64,000 nucleotides of DNA from Flavobacterium collinsii (GCF_902804485.1 NZ_CADCST010000064.1:62001-126000), one strand, 5' to 3'; counted from the first letter of the stretch, positions 17,206 to 27,907 are shown. Translations and numbers: made by a program. The notes: a model not told the origin generated them from the sequence alone.

Positions 17206-20200
17206 TTAGTTTAGCTTAAAATTTACCTGCATTTTTTCCAATTCTATCAATAACTCCGTTGAGATTTTGACTTTTAGCCTGCGACTTGGCATCGTTAATT
17301 TGGTCACAACCTTAATTTCCTCGACCTCATTTACTTCCTGAATCTTTGTTTCTTCAATTCCATCATCTTCCCGATCATTTTCATCCACAAAAACGGCATC
17401 ATCAGTTTCCTCAAAATCTGTTGGCGTTTCTACCTCAACCAATCTCTTTACTTTTTCTAATTCCATGATCTCAAAAGTCACTGAATTATCGCCTTTATTC
17501 TCACTAAACAAATGACTTAATTGATGAATAAATTCGGTCCCCAAGTCTTTTATGTTTAATAGCAAAATCAATTTTTTAGCAAAAGCTTCCAGAATATCCT
17601 GCAATTGTCTTATTTCAACAAATTGCATTCTTGGATCCGATTTTTTACCCGTATCATGATTCACCCATCCATCTTTTATCAATATTTTGATGAAAGCAAA
17701 ATTATTCTGAATTAGGAAATGGCGGAATTTTAAATACTCTTCACCAAAGATCTTGAACTCATAACTTTCATCATAACCTTCTAAGTTAAATACAGCCCAG
17801 CCCTTTCCGTTTTTAGCCACACGATGCTGAACATTATTTATGATTCCGGCAAAATTTAAATTTTTACCCACATATTCATTCATACTTTTCAGGGATTCTA
17901 ATCGAGAGTTACAGAAGTATTTCATCTCGAATCTAAAATCGTCCAACGGATGTCCTGAAATATAAATTCCGACTACTTCTTTTTCCTTTGCCAGTTTTTC
18001 CATGGTACTCCAGTCTTCACATGGAGGCACGACAGGTTCGGCAATCTGCACTTCACTTGCTTCTCCAAATAAACTTACCTGTGACGAGTTTTCGTTCTCC
18101 TGAAATTTCGATCCGTAACGCATTGCTTTTTCATAAAACGTAATTCCGTCGCCATCATCATGAAAATACTGCGCTCTTGTTGTTCCTTCAAATGAATCAA
18201 AACCACCGGCCAAAGCCAGGTTTTCAATTGCTTTTTTATTGGCAGCACGCAAATCAATACGCTTAGCCAAGTCAAAAATCGACTTGTATCTTCCGTCCTT
18301 TCTGTTTTCTACAATAGTTGCAACTGCTCCGGAACCCACTCCTTTAATCGCTCCCATTCCAAAACGAACCGCATATTCATCATTTACGGTAAATTTATAA
18401 TAGGATTCGTTTACATCCGGTCCTAAAACCTGTAATCCCATTCGTTTACATTCTTCCATAAAAAACGATACTTGTTTAATATCGTTCATGTTATTGGAAA
18501 GAACCGCCGCCATATATTCTGCCGGATAATGTGCCTTTAAGTAAGCTGTCTGATAAGCAATCCAGGCATAACAAGTCGAGTGCGATTTGTTGAAGGCGTA
18601 ACTCGCAAAGGCTTCCCAGTCTTTCCAAATTTTTTCCAAAACTTTTGCATCATGACCCTTTTTTGCTGCCTGCTCCACAAATTTAGGCTTCATCTTGTCC
18701 AGTACGTCCTTTTGTTTCTTACCCATCGCCTTACGCAAAACGTCGGCCTCACCCTTTGTAAAGTCAGCCAGCGATTGCGACAGAAGCATTACCTGCTCTT
18801 GATAAACCGTAATTCCGTAGGTTTCTCCTAAATATTCTTCACAGGCATCTAAATCGTATTTAATTTCCTCTTCTCCATTTTTTCTTCGAACGAAAGACGG
18901 AATATATTCCAAAGGTCCCGGACGATACAAGGCATTCATTGCAATTAAATCTCCAAAAACCGTAGGTTTCAGATCTTTCATATACTTCTGCATTCCGGGT
19001 GACTCGTACTGGAAGATTCCAACCGTTTCTCCTCTTTGGAAAAGTGCATAAGTCTCAACATCATCGATCGGGAATGTATCGGGGTCCAGATCAATTCCGT
19101 TTCTATATTTCACCAGTTTAACGGTGTCTTTTATCAGAGTAAGGGTCTTCAGACCCAAGAAGTCCATTTTCAGCAATCCTGCACTTTCTGCAACCGAGTT
19201 ATCAAACTGGGTCACGTACAAATCAGAATCTTTTGCTGTGGTAACAGGAACGAAATTCGTAATGTCCGATGGAGTAATAATTACCCCACAGGCATGAATT
19301 CCGGTATTTCGCATTGATCCTTCAAGAATCTTTGCCTGCTGAATGGTTTCTCCTGCCAAATCATCTTCATTGGCAATAGCAATCAATTCTTTTACATTAT
19401 CATATTCATCGGAACGAAGAGCTTTTTTAACCTCATCTTCACTTTCCGAAATAAAACGCGCTAAATTCCATTTTGAAGGCATCATTGCCGGAATCAGTTT
19501 TGCAATTCTATCGGCCTCAAACAATGGCAAATCCAGTACGCGAGCCGTATCACGAATAGCAGATTTGGTCGCCATTTTACCATAGGTAATAATTTGCGCT
19601 ACCTGATTCTGACCATATTTATTAATTACGTACTCCATAACACGACCACGACCCTCGTCATCAAAATCGATATCAATATCGGGCATCGATACACGATCCG
19701 GATTTAAGAAACGCTCAAAAAGCAAATCGTACTTAATCGGGTCAATATTGGTAATTCCTAAACAATATGCTACCGCAGAACCGGCAGCAGATCCACGACC
19801 GGGACCAACCGAAACATCCATATTTCTGGCTTCGGCGATGAAATCCTGAACGATCAAAAAGTATCCCGGATATCCGGAGTTCGAAATGGTCAGTAGCTCA
19901 AAGTCCAAACGTTCCTGAATAGACTCTGTAATTTCGCCGTATCGCTTTTTTGCCCCCACCATAGTAAGATGGCGCAAATATTTATTCTCTCCCCTAACAC
20001 CTCCATCAGCTTCATCTTCGGCAACCACAAACTCTTCCGGAATATCAAATTTAGGAAGCAATACATCGCGATAAAGCGAATATCCTTCAACTTTATCTAT
20101 GATTTCCTGGATGTTAATAATCGCATCCGGCAAATCGGCAAAGAGTTTTTTCATCTCGTCTCCCGACTTGTAGTAGTACTCCTGATTCGGCAATCCGTAA

Positions 20201-21744
20201 CGATATCCACGACCACGTCCAATTGGCGTTGCTTGTTTTTCACCGTCTTTTACACACAACAAAATGTCGTGGGCATTGGCATCTTCTTTATTTAAATAGT
20301 AAGTATTATTGGTGGCAATTAATTTAACATCATGCTTTTTAGAAAATTCAATCAGTGTTTTGTTTACACGATTTTCATCTTCCTGATTATGGCGCATGAC
20401 TTCCAGATAAAAATCATCTCCAAATTGCTCTTTCCACCAGATCAGAGCTTCTTCAGCCTGATTCTCACCAACGTTCAGAATTTTACTTGGAATCTCTCCA
20501 TATAAATTCCCGGACAAAACCATGATATCTTCTTTGTATTTCTCGACAATTTTTCGATCAATCCTCGGAACATAATAAAATCCGTTTGTAAAAGCGATCG
20601 ACGACATTTTTGCCAGATTGTGGTAACCATTTTTATTTTTGGCTAATAATACGATCTGGTTTCCGTTGTCTTTTTTACTTTTATCTAAGTGATTCTCACA
20701 AACATTAAATTCGCAACCTACTATTGGCTTTATCTCTGTTTCCGTTGGTTCCTCTCCTGCTTCCACCAAAGCTTTATTTTTGGCTGATGCCCCTTTATTG
20801 TGGTTCATAACGGCGCTCACAAAGTGAAAAGCCCCCATCATGTTTCCAGTATCCGTCATCGCAACGGCAGGCATTCCGTTTTTGGCTGTAGCCGAAACAA
20901 TATTCCCAATACCTATAGTAGATTGTAGAACCGAAAATTGAGTATGATTGTGTAAATGTGCATATTTTGCCTCTTTAAAATCTTCTCTGTCAGAATGCGA
21001 AACGGTAGGTTCTTGTCCAACAGATTCTAAAGCCTTTAATTGCTCTCTGATTTTATCAGAAGCTTTTTTTAGGTTAATATGTTTTAAACCGATTAACGGA
21101 AACTCCTGAGGATTTCTAGTTTGGAATTCCTTAAAATAATCCTTCGGAACATCCAGTTCTTCTTTAGTAAAAACTTCTCTTCTTATTAATTCCAGAAAAC
21201 AACGCGTAGTTGCCTCAACGTCGGCAGTTGCGTTGTGCGCTTCTGCGAAAGGTTTATTAAAAAGATATTCATGTAATTCTGTTAACGTTGGCAATTTGAA
21301 TCTTCCTCCACGTCCTCCCGGAAGTTTTAATAATGAAGCGGTAACTTCTGTACAAGTATCCAAAACCGGCATTGAACTCATAGGAGAATCCACTCCCATT
21401 CTATGAAATTCGGCTCCCATAATATTGACGTCAAAACCTAAATTCTGACCTACAATAAATTTGGTTTTACTTAAAGCAATATTGAATTTCTCCAAAACTT
21501 CAGCCAAAGTGATTCCATCGGCATCTGCCAGCTCTGTCGAAATTCCGTGAATACGTTCTGCATCATACGGAATATTAAATCCGTCAGGCTTCACCAGGTA
21601 ATCCTGATGCTCTATAAGCTGCCCCATTTCGTCATGCAGCTGCCATGCGATCTGAATACAGCGGGGCCAGTTATCAGAATCAGTTATTGGAGCATCCCAA
21701 CGTTTTGGTAATCCAGTAGTTTCGGTATCGAATATTAAGTACAT
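17206..21744 (-). CDS. dnaE: DNA polymerase III alpha subunit with N-terminal exonuclease domain
   Basis: Replicative polymerase, 1512 residues against about 1160 for the usual DnaE. The extra N-terminal domain (about 1-190) is a DnaQ-type 3'-5' exonuclease: Asp6 and Glu8 in FDTETTG, GQNLGFDVN, and HNATADVEAT as the third motif. A PHP domain (from KYAHLHNHTQFSVL, about 259) follows, then the C-family polymerase with the catalytic aspartates PDIDIDFDDEGRGR. An OB-fold region and an acidic linker (FEETDDAVFVDENDREDD) lie near the C-terminus. The exonuclease-DnaE fusion is known in Flavobacteria and would put proofreading in one chain. A -7-like TAAATTTG (21765-21758) lies just upstream. Confidence 0.95.
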   Translation of the reverse strand: MYLIFDTETTGLPKRWDAPITDSDNWPRCIQIAWQLHDEMGQLIEHQDYLVKPDGFNIPYDAERIHGISTELADADGITLAEVLEKFNIALSKTKFIVGQNLGFDVNIMGAEFHRMGVDSPMSSMPVLDTCTEVTASLLKLPGGRGGRFKLPTLTELHEYLFNKPFAEAHNATADVEATTRCFLELIRREVFTKEELDVPKDYFKEFQTRNPQEFPLIGLKHINLKKASDKIREQLKALESVGQEPTVSHSDREDFKEAKYAHLHNHTQFSVLQSTIGIGNIVSATAKNGMPAVAMTDTGNMMGAFHFVSAVMNHNKGASAKNKALVEAGEEPTETEIKPIVGCEFNVCENHLDKSKKDNGNQIVLLAKNKNGYHNLAKMSSIAFTNGFYYVPRIDRKIVEKYKEDIMVLSGNLYGEIPSKILNVGENQAEEALIWWKEQFGDDFYLEVMRHNQEDENRVNKTLIEFSKKHDVKLIATNNTYYLNKEDANAHDILLCVKDGEKQATPIGRGRGYRYGLPNQEYYYKSGDEMKKLFADLPDAIINIQEIIDKVEGYSLYRDVLLPKFDIPEEFVVAEDEADGGVRGENKYLRHLTMVGAKKRYGEITESIQERLDFELLTISNSGYPGYFLIVQDFIAEARNMDVSVGPGRGSAAGSAVAYCLGITNIDPIKYDLLFERFLNPDRVSMPDIDIDFDDEGRGRVMEYVINKYGQNQVAQIITYGKMATKSAIRDTARVLDLPLFEADRIAKLIPAMMPSKWNLARFISESEDEVKKALRSDEYDNVKELIAIANEDDLAGETIQQAKILEGSMRNTGIHACGVIITPSDITNFVPVTTAKDSDLYVTQFDNSVAESAGLLKMDFLGLKTLTLIKDTVKLVKYRNGIDLDPDTFPIDDVETYALFQRGETVGIFQYESPGMQKYMKDLKPTVFGDLIAMNALYRPGPLEYIPSFVRRKNGEEEIKYDLDACEEYLGETYGITVYQEQVMLLSQSLADFTKGEADVLRKAMGKKQKDVLDKMKPKFVEQAAKKGHDAKVLEKIWKDWEAFASYAFNKSHSTCYAWIAYQTAYLKAHYPAEYMAAVLSNNMNDIKQVSFFMEECKRMGLQVLGPDVNESYYKFTVNDEYAVRFGMGAIKGVGSGAVATIVENRKDGRYKSIFDLAKRIDLRAANKKAIENLALAGGFDSFEGTTRAQYFHDDGDGITFYEKAMRYGSKFQENENSSQVSLFGEASEVQIAEPVVPPCEDWSTMEKLAKEKEVVGIYISGHPLDDFRFEMKYFCNSRLESLKSMNEYVGKNLNFAGIINNVQHRVAKNGKGWAVFNLEGYDESYEFKIFGEEYLKFRHFLIQNNFAFIKILIKDGWVNHDTGKKSDPRMQFVEIRQLQDILEAFAKKLILLLNIKDLGTEFIHQLSHLFSENKGDNSVTFEIMELEKVKRLVEVETPTDFEETDDAVFVDENDREDDGIEETKIQEVNEVEEIKVVTKLTMPSRRLKVKISTELLIELEKMQVNFKLN

Positions 21745-21911
21745 AGGTATAAAAAGACAAATTTAAAATTCCAAATTCCAAGTTTCGCATCGCATAAATC
21801 GTTGATTTTATGAACTATAAAAAAACTTGAGATACAAAATTGAGGAAGTTCAAATTTAGTCTTTTTTTTAGAGAAAGAGCGCAGGATTTTATCAACACCT
21901 CTCAATATTTT

Positions 21912-22331
21912 TTATTCTTTCCCATTTACAAAAACCATCAGCGAAATAGCCAAATACGGAATGTCTTTCAGAATAAAAAAATCAGTTACCGGAAAACCTT
22001 CCACCATTTTAAAAACTCCCGGAGTGGTCACTAAAAAACTCAGTGTCGTTACAAATATAATCGCTGAAGCAAAACCGGCATAAAAACCAATTCTCCTTAC
22101 AAACAAAGAGGTCAGTAAACCAATCCCGGTCAGTACTTCGAAAATTCCGATAAGGTTTGAAACCTGCTGAACCGACATTACTTTGTACATCCAGCCCATG
22201 GCAAAATGATTTTCAACCAATTCTTTTATCGCTCCGGCTTCAACTGCTGTGAACTTAAAAAGCCCGACCCATAGCAAAATGATTACAGTTCCTAAAACTC
22301 CCAGCTTGTACGCAAATTCATTTAAATTCAT
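21912..22331 (-). CDS. DUF417 family inner-membrane protein (YkgB-like)
   Basis: 139 residues from Met 22331 (MNLNEFAYKLG); the frame is open 13 codons further to 22370, but the conserved start is the internal Met. Four membrane segments: about 8-25 (LGVLGTVIILLWVGLFKF), 50-75, 78-97 and 115-133. The opening IILLWVGLFKFTAVEA and the GIFEVLTGIGLL stretch are typical of DUF417, whose E. coli members YkgB and RclC belong to stress-related loci. No neighbour shares its strand closely. Function unknown. Confidence 0.85.
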   Translation of the reverse strand: MNLNEFAYKLGVLGTVIILLWVGLFKFTAVEAGAIKELVENHFAMGWMYKVMSVQQVSNLIGIFEVLTGIGLLTSLFVRRIGFYAGFASAIIFVTTLSFLVTTPGVFKMVEGFPVTDFFILKDIPYLAISLMVFVNGKE

Positions 22332-22841
22332 AATGTTATTTTTAAAAATTAGAATGTTCAAAATTAGCACTTGCTTTTAAAAGCAAATGTCAGATACCCG
22401 TCATTACCTATTAATTTGTTCCTAAACAATCCCACTCCTTTTCATTTAATTTCATTCTAAAAAAGAAAAAAATACAACTCTTGGATGTCGTATTATTTCC
22501 ATTAAAAAAATACAATCGAACAAAGCTGTTAAATGCATCTAAGCGTCCTCAAAAAGTGTTTGTATTTGATATTCCAAAAACTTAAAAAAGAATCAAAAAC
22601 CAACAATTACTGCCGTTTTTATTGATTTTGTTACATTTTTAAAATGAAAACATCATATTTCATAGTGATTTATAGAGGATTCCATCAACTATTAAGAACC
22701 AAAGCAGTTCGCTAAAAATTAATCCGAAAAAGAAAAACAAAACCAATTTCTTATTCCTTTTACCATTCAAAACCGATCGCACTAAAGTCAATCCTAATTT
22801 GTATTTTCAGTTTGGGTATCGTATATAATGAAATATTGAAA
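22332..22841. other. Long leader-like region upstream of the leu promoter
   Basis: About 500 bases without a gene. One short frame at 22644-22715 (MKTSYFIVIYRGFHQLLRTK) is the only readable peptide. The rest is AT-rich. The region precedes the leuC promoter at 22842. Confidence 0.4.
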
Positions 22842-22871
22842 TTGACCACCTTGAAGCTTTTTCTAATTTTG
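22842..22871 (+). promoter_or_regulatory. Promoter of the leucine operon
   Basis: TTG at 22842-22844, exactly 19 bases, then TAATTTTG at 22864-22871: a full match to TTG-N19-TAnnTTTG. The transcript would start near 22878, about 57 bases before the leuC ATG. Confidence 0.85.
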
Positions 22872-22934
22872 TTTTCCTATTATATAAGCAGGAGATCGCT
22901 GTGGTTATAGAAATTACAATTAAAAAAATAAAAA

Positions 22935-24329
22935 ATGAGTAAGACATTATTTGACAAAGTATGGGATTCACATGTAGTGCGTAAAATTGAAGATGGACCA
23001 GATGTGTTTTTTATTGACCGCCATTTCATTCACGAAGTTACAAGTCCTGTTGCTTTTTTAGGATTAAAAACCAGAGGCGTTTCCGTTTTATACCCGGAGC
23101 GTACTTTTGCAACCGCCGACCACAATACACCAACTATAAACCAACATTTACCAGTTCAGGATCCTTTATCAGCCAATCAGCTTCAGGCTCTTGAAGACAA
23201 TGCCAATGAATACGGAATTTCACACTGGGGATTGGGACATATTAAAAATGGAATTGTACACGTAGTAGGCCCTGAGAACGGAATTACTTTGCCAGGTGCT
23301 ACCATTGTTTGCGGAGATTCACACACCTCTACTCACGGTGCTTTTGGAGCAATTGCTTTTGGTATCGGAACTTCTGAGGTTGAAATGGTACTTTCTACTC
23401 AATGTATCATGCAGCCAAAACCAAAGAAAATGCGTATCAACGTAAATGGTCAATTAAGCAAAGGTGTTGGTCCAAAAGATGTTGCACTTTATATTATTGC
23501 TCAGTTAACTACTTCAGGTGGAACGGGTTATTTTGTTGAATATGCCGGAGATGTTTTCGAAAATATGACCATGGAAGGCCGTATGACGGTTTGTAACCTA
23601 AGTATTGAAATGGGTGCCCGAGGAGGAATGATCGCTCCTGACCAAACCACTTTTGATTTCCTTGAAGGAAAACTATATGCTCCAAAAGGAGAAGCCTGGG
23701 ACAAAGCGGTTTCCTACTGGAAAACATTAAAAACAGATTCGGATGCTGTTTTTGACGCCGAATTGAACATCAATGCTTCAGATATTGAACCAATGATTAC
23801 TTACGGTACTAACCCAGGAATGGGAATTGGTATCTCAAAACATATTCCGAACGCCAACCAAGTCGAAGGCGGTGCGGAAACTTATAAAAAATCCCTTGCT
23901 TACATGGGCTTTCAGGAAGACGATGTGATGATTGGAAAACCAATTGATTATGTTTTCTTAGGAAGCTGTACAAACGGACGTATTGAAGACTTCAGAGCTT
24001 TCGCCGAGATTGTAAAAGGAAGAAAAAAAGCAGATAATGTTACAGCCTGGTTAGTACCCGGTTCTCACGTTGTTGAAGCTCAAATTAAAGAAGAAGGTAT
24101 TTTAGACATTCTTACGGATGCCGGTTTTGTATTACGTCAGCCGGGTTGTTCGGCTTGTCTAGCCATGAACGACGATAAGGTTCCTGCCGGAAAATATGCT
24201 GTAAGTACCTCTAACCGAAATTTTGAAGGCCGTCAGGGTCCCGGTTCAAGGACATTATTAGCAAGTCCGATTATGGCTGCCGCAGCCGCTGTTACCGGAA
24301 AACTAACAGACCCGAGAGAGTTATTTTAA
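22935..24329 (+). CDS. leuC: 3-isopropylmalate dehydratase large subunit
   Basis: 464 residues, normal length. With LeuD it isomerises 2-isopropylmalate to 3-isopropylmalate in leucine synthesis. Aconitase fold: the 4Fe-4S ligands are visible in [11 protein letters not shown] and [12 protein letters not shown], and [20 protein letters not shown] is the substrate loop. First gene of the leuC-leuD-leuA-like-leuB row on the plus strand, behind a perfect promoter. Cytosolic. Confidence 0.97.
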   Translation: MSKTLFDKVWDSHVVRKIEDGPDVFFIDRHFIHEVTSPVAFLGLKTRGVSVLYPERTFATADHNTPTINQHLPVQDPLSANQLQALEDNANEYGISHWGLGHIKNGIVHVVGPENGITLPGATIVCGDSHTSTHGAFGAIAFGIGTSEVEMVLSTQCIMQPKPKKMRINVNGQLSKGVGPKDVALYIIAQLTTSGGTGYFVEYAGDVFENMTMEGRMTVCNLSIEMGARGGMIAPDQTTFDFLEGKLYAPKGEAWDKAVSYWKTLKTDSDAVFDAELNINASDIEPMITYGTNPGMGIGISKHIPNANQVEGGAETYKKSLAYMGFQEDDVMIGKPIDYVFLGSCTNGRIEDFRAFAEIVKGRKKADNVTAWLVPGSHVVEAQIKEEGILDILTDAGFVLRQPGCSACLAMNDDKVPAGKYAVSTSNRNFEGRQGPGSRTLLASPIMAAAAAVTGKLTDPRELF

Positions 24330-24484
24330 TTTTAGATTGAAGATTTTAGATTTCAGATTGCTGATCTAAACCTCTTCAGATAAAATTGACTTACATTATT
24401 TAATACAAAACTTTTTAGTTTCTAAGTTTTAAGTTTTCAAAAAAAATCTAAAATCCAGAAATCTAAAATCTAAAATTCCAGAAA
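24330..24484. repeat. AGATTTTAGATT-type repeats between leuC and leuD
   Basis: TTTTAGATTGAAGATTTTAG near the start faces TCTAAAATCTAAAATTCC at the end, an imperfect inverted repeat of the low-complexity type often seen between genes in this group. It would lie in the operon mRNA. Confidence 0.5.
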
Positions 24485-25081
24485 ATGGCATACGATAAAT
24501 TTAATATACTTACCAGCAGTGCAGTGCCGCTGCCAATTGAAAACGTAGATACCGATCAAATCATTCCAGCGCGCTTCCTAAAAGCCACTAAACGCGAAGG
24601 TTTTGGAGACAATCTGTTTAGAGACTGGAGATATAACGGAGACGATTCTCCAAAAACTGATTTTGTTTTAAACGATTCAACTTACAGCGGAAAAATTCTT
24701 GTTGGAGGAAAAAACTTCGGTTCAGGATCTTCAAGAGAGCACGCTGCCTGGGCAGTTTACGATTACGGATTTAGAGCTGTAGTTTCAAGTTTCTTTGCCG
24801 ACATCTTCAAAGGAAACTGTTTGAATATTGGAGTTTTACCCGTTCAGGTGAGTCCTGAATTTGCGGATACCATTTTCAAAGCAATTGAAGCTGATGCTAA
24901 AACAGAATTAGAAATCAACTTACCAAATCAAACGATTACCTTATTGTCAACAGGCCAACAAGAATCATTTGCAATTAACGGATACAAAAAGAACAATATG
25001 ATCAATGGTTTTGATGACATTGATTATTTACAAAATATCAAAGAAGACATTGTAGCTTTTGCCGACAAACTTCCTTATTAA
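24485..25081 (+). CDS. leuD: 3-isopropylmalate dehydratase small subunit
   Basis: 198 residues. The swivel-domain partner of LeuC. The motifs NVDTDQIIPARFLK and GKNFGSGSSREHAAWAV are the family hallmarks, and the substrate-binding loop is FKGNCLNIG. 155 bp downstream of leuC on the same strand. Confidence 0.97.
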   Translation: MAYDKFNILTSSAVPLPIENVDTDQIIPARFLKATKREGFGDNLFRDWRYNGDDSPKTDFVLNDSTYSGKILVGGKNFGSGSSREHAAWAVYDYGFRAVVSSFFADIFKGNCLNIGVLPVQVSPEFADTIFKAIEADAKTELEINLPNQTITLLSTGQQESFAINGYKKNNMINGFDDIDYLQNIKEDIVAFADKLPY

Positions 25082-25103
25082 AAAATCAAGTCTAGTCCCT
25101 TGA

Positions 25104-25138
25104 GGCCCGGGAGATTTTTTTTAAAAATCTGTCGGGTC
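25104..25138 (+). terminator. Hairpin between leuD and the leuA-like gene
   Basis: GGCCCGGGAGATTTTT (25104-25119) pairs with AAAAATCTGTCGGGTC with three non-Watson-Crick positions. It may act as a partial terminator or processing site within the operon; the T run after it is short. Confidence 0.5.
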
Positions 25139-25203
25139 TTTATAACTTAAACCAAGACAACACAACAACAATTTACCGGTATAAAGGAATTTGGAAAATC
25201 AAT

Positions 25204-26724
25204 ATGGAAAAAAGAAAAATTGAAATAATGGATACAACACTCCGCGATGGTGAGCAAACCTCGGGAGTATCATTTTCTGCCGCAGAAAAACTGACCATTG
25301 CACAATTATTGTTGGATGAATTAAATATTGACAGAATCGAAATTGCCTCTGCACGCGTAAGTGAGGGAGAATTTCAGGCCGTAAAAGGCATTACCACCTG
25401 GGCAACCGAAAAAGGATACATTGATCGCATTGAAGTTTTATCGTTTGTAGATGGCGGCGTTTCGATAGAATGGATGAAAAAAGCAGGTGCAAAAGTCCAG
25501 AATTTATTAACCAAAGGCTCATTAAATCACCTCACACATCAATTAAAGAAAACACCCGAACAACACTTTTCTGAAATCGCGCACACTATCAAGTTAGCAA
25601 AAGAAAACAATATCGAAACCAATGTGTATTTAGAAGACTGGAGCAACGGCATGCGAAATTCTCCTGAATATGTTTTTCAATTTCTGGATTTCCTGGCAAC
25701 TCAACCTGTCAAACGAATTTTACTTCCGGATACTTTGGGCGTATTAATTCCGTCTTTGACTTTCGAGTTCCTTTCGAAAATCAGAGCCAGATACCCTAAA
25801 ATTCATTTTGATTTCCACGCTCATAACGACTACGACTTAAGCGTTGCCAATGTAATGGAAGCCATAAAAGCTGGTATCAACGGACTTCACGTAACGGTAA
25901 ACGGGATGGGCGAACGCGCTGGAAATGCACCACTTGAAAGCACAGTAGCCGTGATAAACGACTATCTGCCCGAAGTAAGTATCAACATCAAAGAAACTTC
26001 TTTATATACCGTAAGCAAACTGGTAGAAACTTTCACAGGCTACAGAATCCCTGCCAACAAGCCAATTGTTGGAGACAATGTTTTCACCCAAACTGCCGGA
26101 ATTCATGCGGACGGAGACAATAAAAACAATTTATATTTTAACGATTTACTTCCGGAACGCTTTGGAAGAAAACGAAAATATGCTTTAGGAAAAACTTCCG
26201 GAAAAGCCAATATCGAAAAAAATCTTCAGGAACTAGGCTTAAAACTAAACCAGGAAGATTTGAAGCTGGTTACACAAAGAATCATTGAACTAGGCGACAA
26301 AAAAGAGACCGTAACGAAGGAAGATCTTCCTTATATTATTTCTGATGTCCTGGACAGCCATACTTACGAAGAAAGAATAAAGATCGAATCCTATATATTA
26401 GTTCACTCCAAAGGAATGCGTCCGTCCACTACTTTATGCTTAAGATTCGGAGATGAAATCATCGAAGAAAACGCCCAGGGAGACGGTCAGTTTGACGCTT
26501 TTATGAATGCTTTATCTAAGATTTATAAAAGCAAAAAACTAACACTTCCTAAATTAATTGACTACGCGGTAAGAATCCCTCCGGGAAGTAGCTCCGATGC
26601 CTTGTGCGAAACTATTATCACCTGGGTAAACAACGAAAAAGAATTTAAAACAAGAGGGCTAGATTCTGATCAAACGGTCGCAGCAATCATTGCCACTCAA
26701 AAAATGCTGAATATAGTTACTTGA
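25204..26724 (+). CDS. 2-isopropylmalate synthase-type acyltransferase (LeuA or citramalate synthase class)
   Basis: 506 residues. DRE-TIM family: DTTLRDGEQTSGVSF at about 10-24, FDFHAHNDYDLSVANV, then NGMGERAGNAPLES. A C-terminal LeuA-type regulatory domain follows (about 380-506, with GSSSDALCETIITW). The reaction is acetyl-CoA condensed with a 2-keto acid. The operon position next to leuC, leuD and leuB fits leucine synthesis. The N-terminal sequence is less standard than the canonical LeuA, so an (R)-citramalate synthase cannot be excluded: it would feed isoleucine via the same LeuCD and LeuB. No leucine allosteric data can be read from sequence. Confidence 0.8.
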   Translation: MEKRKIEIMDTTLRDGEQTSGVSFSAAEKLTIAQLLLDELNIDRIEIASARVSEGEFQAVKGITTWATEKGYIDRIEVLSFVDGGVSIEWMKKAGAKVQNLLTKGSLNHLTHQLKKTPEQHFSEIAHTIKLAKENNIETNVYLEDWSNGMRNSPEYVFQFLDFLATQPVKRILLPDTLGVLIPSLTFEFLSKIRARYPKIHFDFHAHNDYDLSVANVMEAIKAGINGLHVTVNGMGERAGNAPLESTVAVINDYLPEVSINIKETSLYTVSKLVETFTGYRIPANKPIVGDNVFTQTAGIHADGDNKNNLYFNDLLPERFGRKRKYALGKTSGKANIEKNLQELGLKLNQEDLKLVTQRIIELGDKKETVTKEDLPYIISDVLDSHTYEERIKIESYILVHSKGMRPSTTLCLRFGDEIIEENAQGDGQFDAFMNALSKIYKSKKLTLPKLIDYAVRIPPGSSSDALCETIITWVNNEKEFKTRGLDSDQTVAAIIATQKMLNIVT

Positions 26725-26845
26725 TATAAAGGAACTAGGGTTCAGAGAAGCAAAGGGACAAAGGCTAGAAAATAGAGTTTTCATCCCAACACCTTTGAAC
26801 CTTTGCCTCTATGAACCTTAATAAAAAACAAAATATAAAAAAATA
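26725..26845. other. Inverted AAAGG/CCTTT repeat between leuA-like and leuB
   Basis: GGTTCAGAGAAGCAAAGG faces CCTTTGCCTCTATGAACC, forming an imperfect hairpin in the 121-base gap. Probably a dispersed intergenic repeat. Confidence 0.5.
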
Positions 26846-27907
26846 ATGAAATTTAATATAGCCCTTTTAGCAGGAGACGGAATTGGTCCTGAGGTCATAA
26901 ATGAAGCTGTAAAAGTATCTGATGCTATTGCAAAAAAATTCAATCACGAAATAACATGGACACCAGCCTTAACAGGAGCATGCGCAATCGATGCGGTGGG
27001 GATTCCCTATCCTGATGAGACTCACGAAATATGCATGAAAGCCGATGCTGTTTTATTTGGAGCAATTGGTCACCCAAAATATGATAATGATCCAAGCGCA
27101 CCCGTTCGTCCGGAGCAAGGTTTGTTACTAATGCGCAAAAAACTAGGATTGTTTGCCAATGTACGCCCAACTTTTACTTTTCCTTCTTTAATTGATAATT
27201 CTCCTTTAAAGAGAGAAAGAATCGAAGGAACTGATCTGATTTTCCTGAGAGAGTTAACAGGCGGAATTTACTTTGGAGAAAAAGGAAGAACAGACAACGG
27301 AGATACAGCCTTTGACAACTGTGTTTACACCAGAGCCGAAGTGCAACGTTTAGCAAAAAAAGGTTTTGAACTGGCTATGACCCGAAGCAAAAAATTGTGC
27401 TGCGTTGACAAAGCAAACGTTTTGGAAACTTCACGTCTATGGAGAGAAACGGTTCAGGCAATGGAAAAAGATTATCCTGAGGTTACAGTATCCTACGAAT
27501 TTGTAGACGCTGTTGCCATGCGTCTGGTTCAATGGCCAAACTCCTATGATGTACTAATTACAGAGAATTTATTTGGAGATATTTTAACCGATGAAGCTTC
27601 TGTCATTTCAGGCTCGATGGGATTAATGCCTTCTGCTTCTGTTGGAGAACACACTTCATTATACGAACCAATCCACGGATCTTATCCACAAGCTACAGGA
27701 TTGAATATTGCAAATCCATTGGCCACTATTTTATCTGCTGCCATGATGTTTGAAGATGCTTTTGGACTAAAAGATGAAGCCGAGGCGATTAGAGCAGTTG
27801 TAAACAAATCTCTGGAAGAAGGAATTGTTACAGAAGATTTAGCCCCAAAAGGCTCTAAAGCATACAAAACCAGTGAAGTTGGAGATTGGCTTGTTGCTAA
27901 CTTATAA
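26846..27907 (+). CDS. leuB: 3-isopropylmalate dehydrogenase
   Basis: 353 residues. Oxidative decarboxylation of 3-isopropylmalate with NAD+, the third leucine step. The opening LLAGDGIGPEVINEA, the substrate loop FLRELTGGIYFGEKG and the metal-binding region TENLFGDILTDEASVISGSM are intact. Last gene of the leu row; a terminator-like hairpin follows at 27971-28000. Confidence 0.97.
   Translation: MKFNIALLAGDGIGPEVINEAVKVSDAIAKKFNHEITWTPALTGACAIDAVGIPYPDETHEICMKADAVLFGAIGHPKYDNDPSAPVRPEQGLLLMRKKLGLFANVRPTFTFPSLIDNSPLKRERIEGTDLIFLRELTGGIYFGEKGRTDNGDTAFDNCVYTRAEVQRLAKKGFELAMTRSKKLCCVDKANVLETSRLWRETVQAMEKDYPEVTVSYEFVDAVAMRLVQWPNSYDVLITENLFGDILTDEASVISGSMGLMPSASVGEHTSLYEPIHGSYPQATGLNIANPLATILSAAMMFEDAFGLKDEAEAIRAVVNKSLEEGIVTEDLAPKGSKAYKTSEVGDWLVANL

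Noticed and set aside
18580..20295. Several open frames on the plus strand opposite dnaE
   Set aside because: All are antisense to the conserved polymerase frame and lack family features or a start context.
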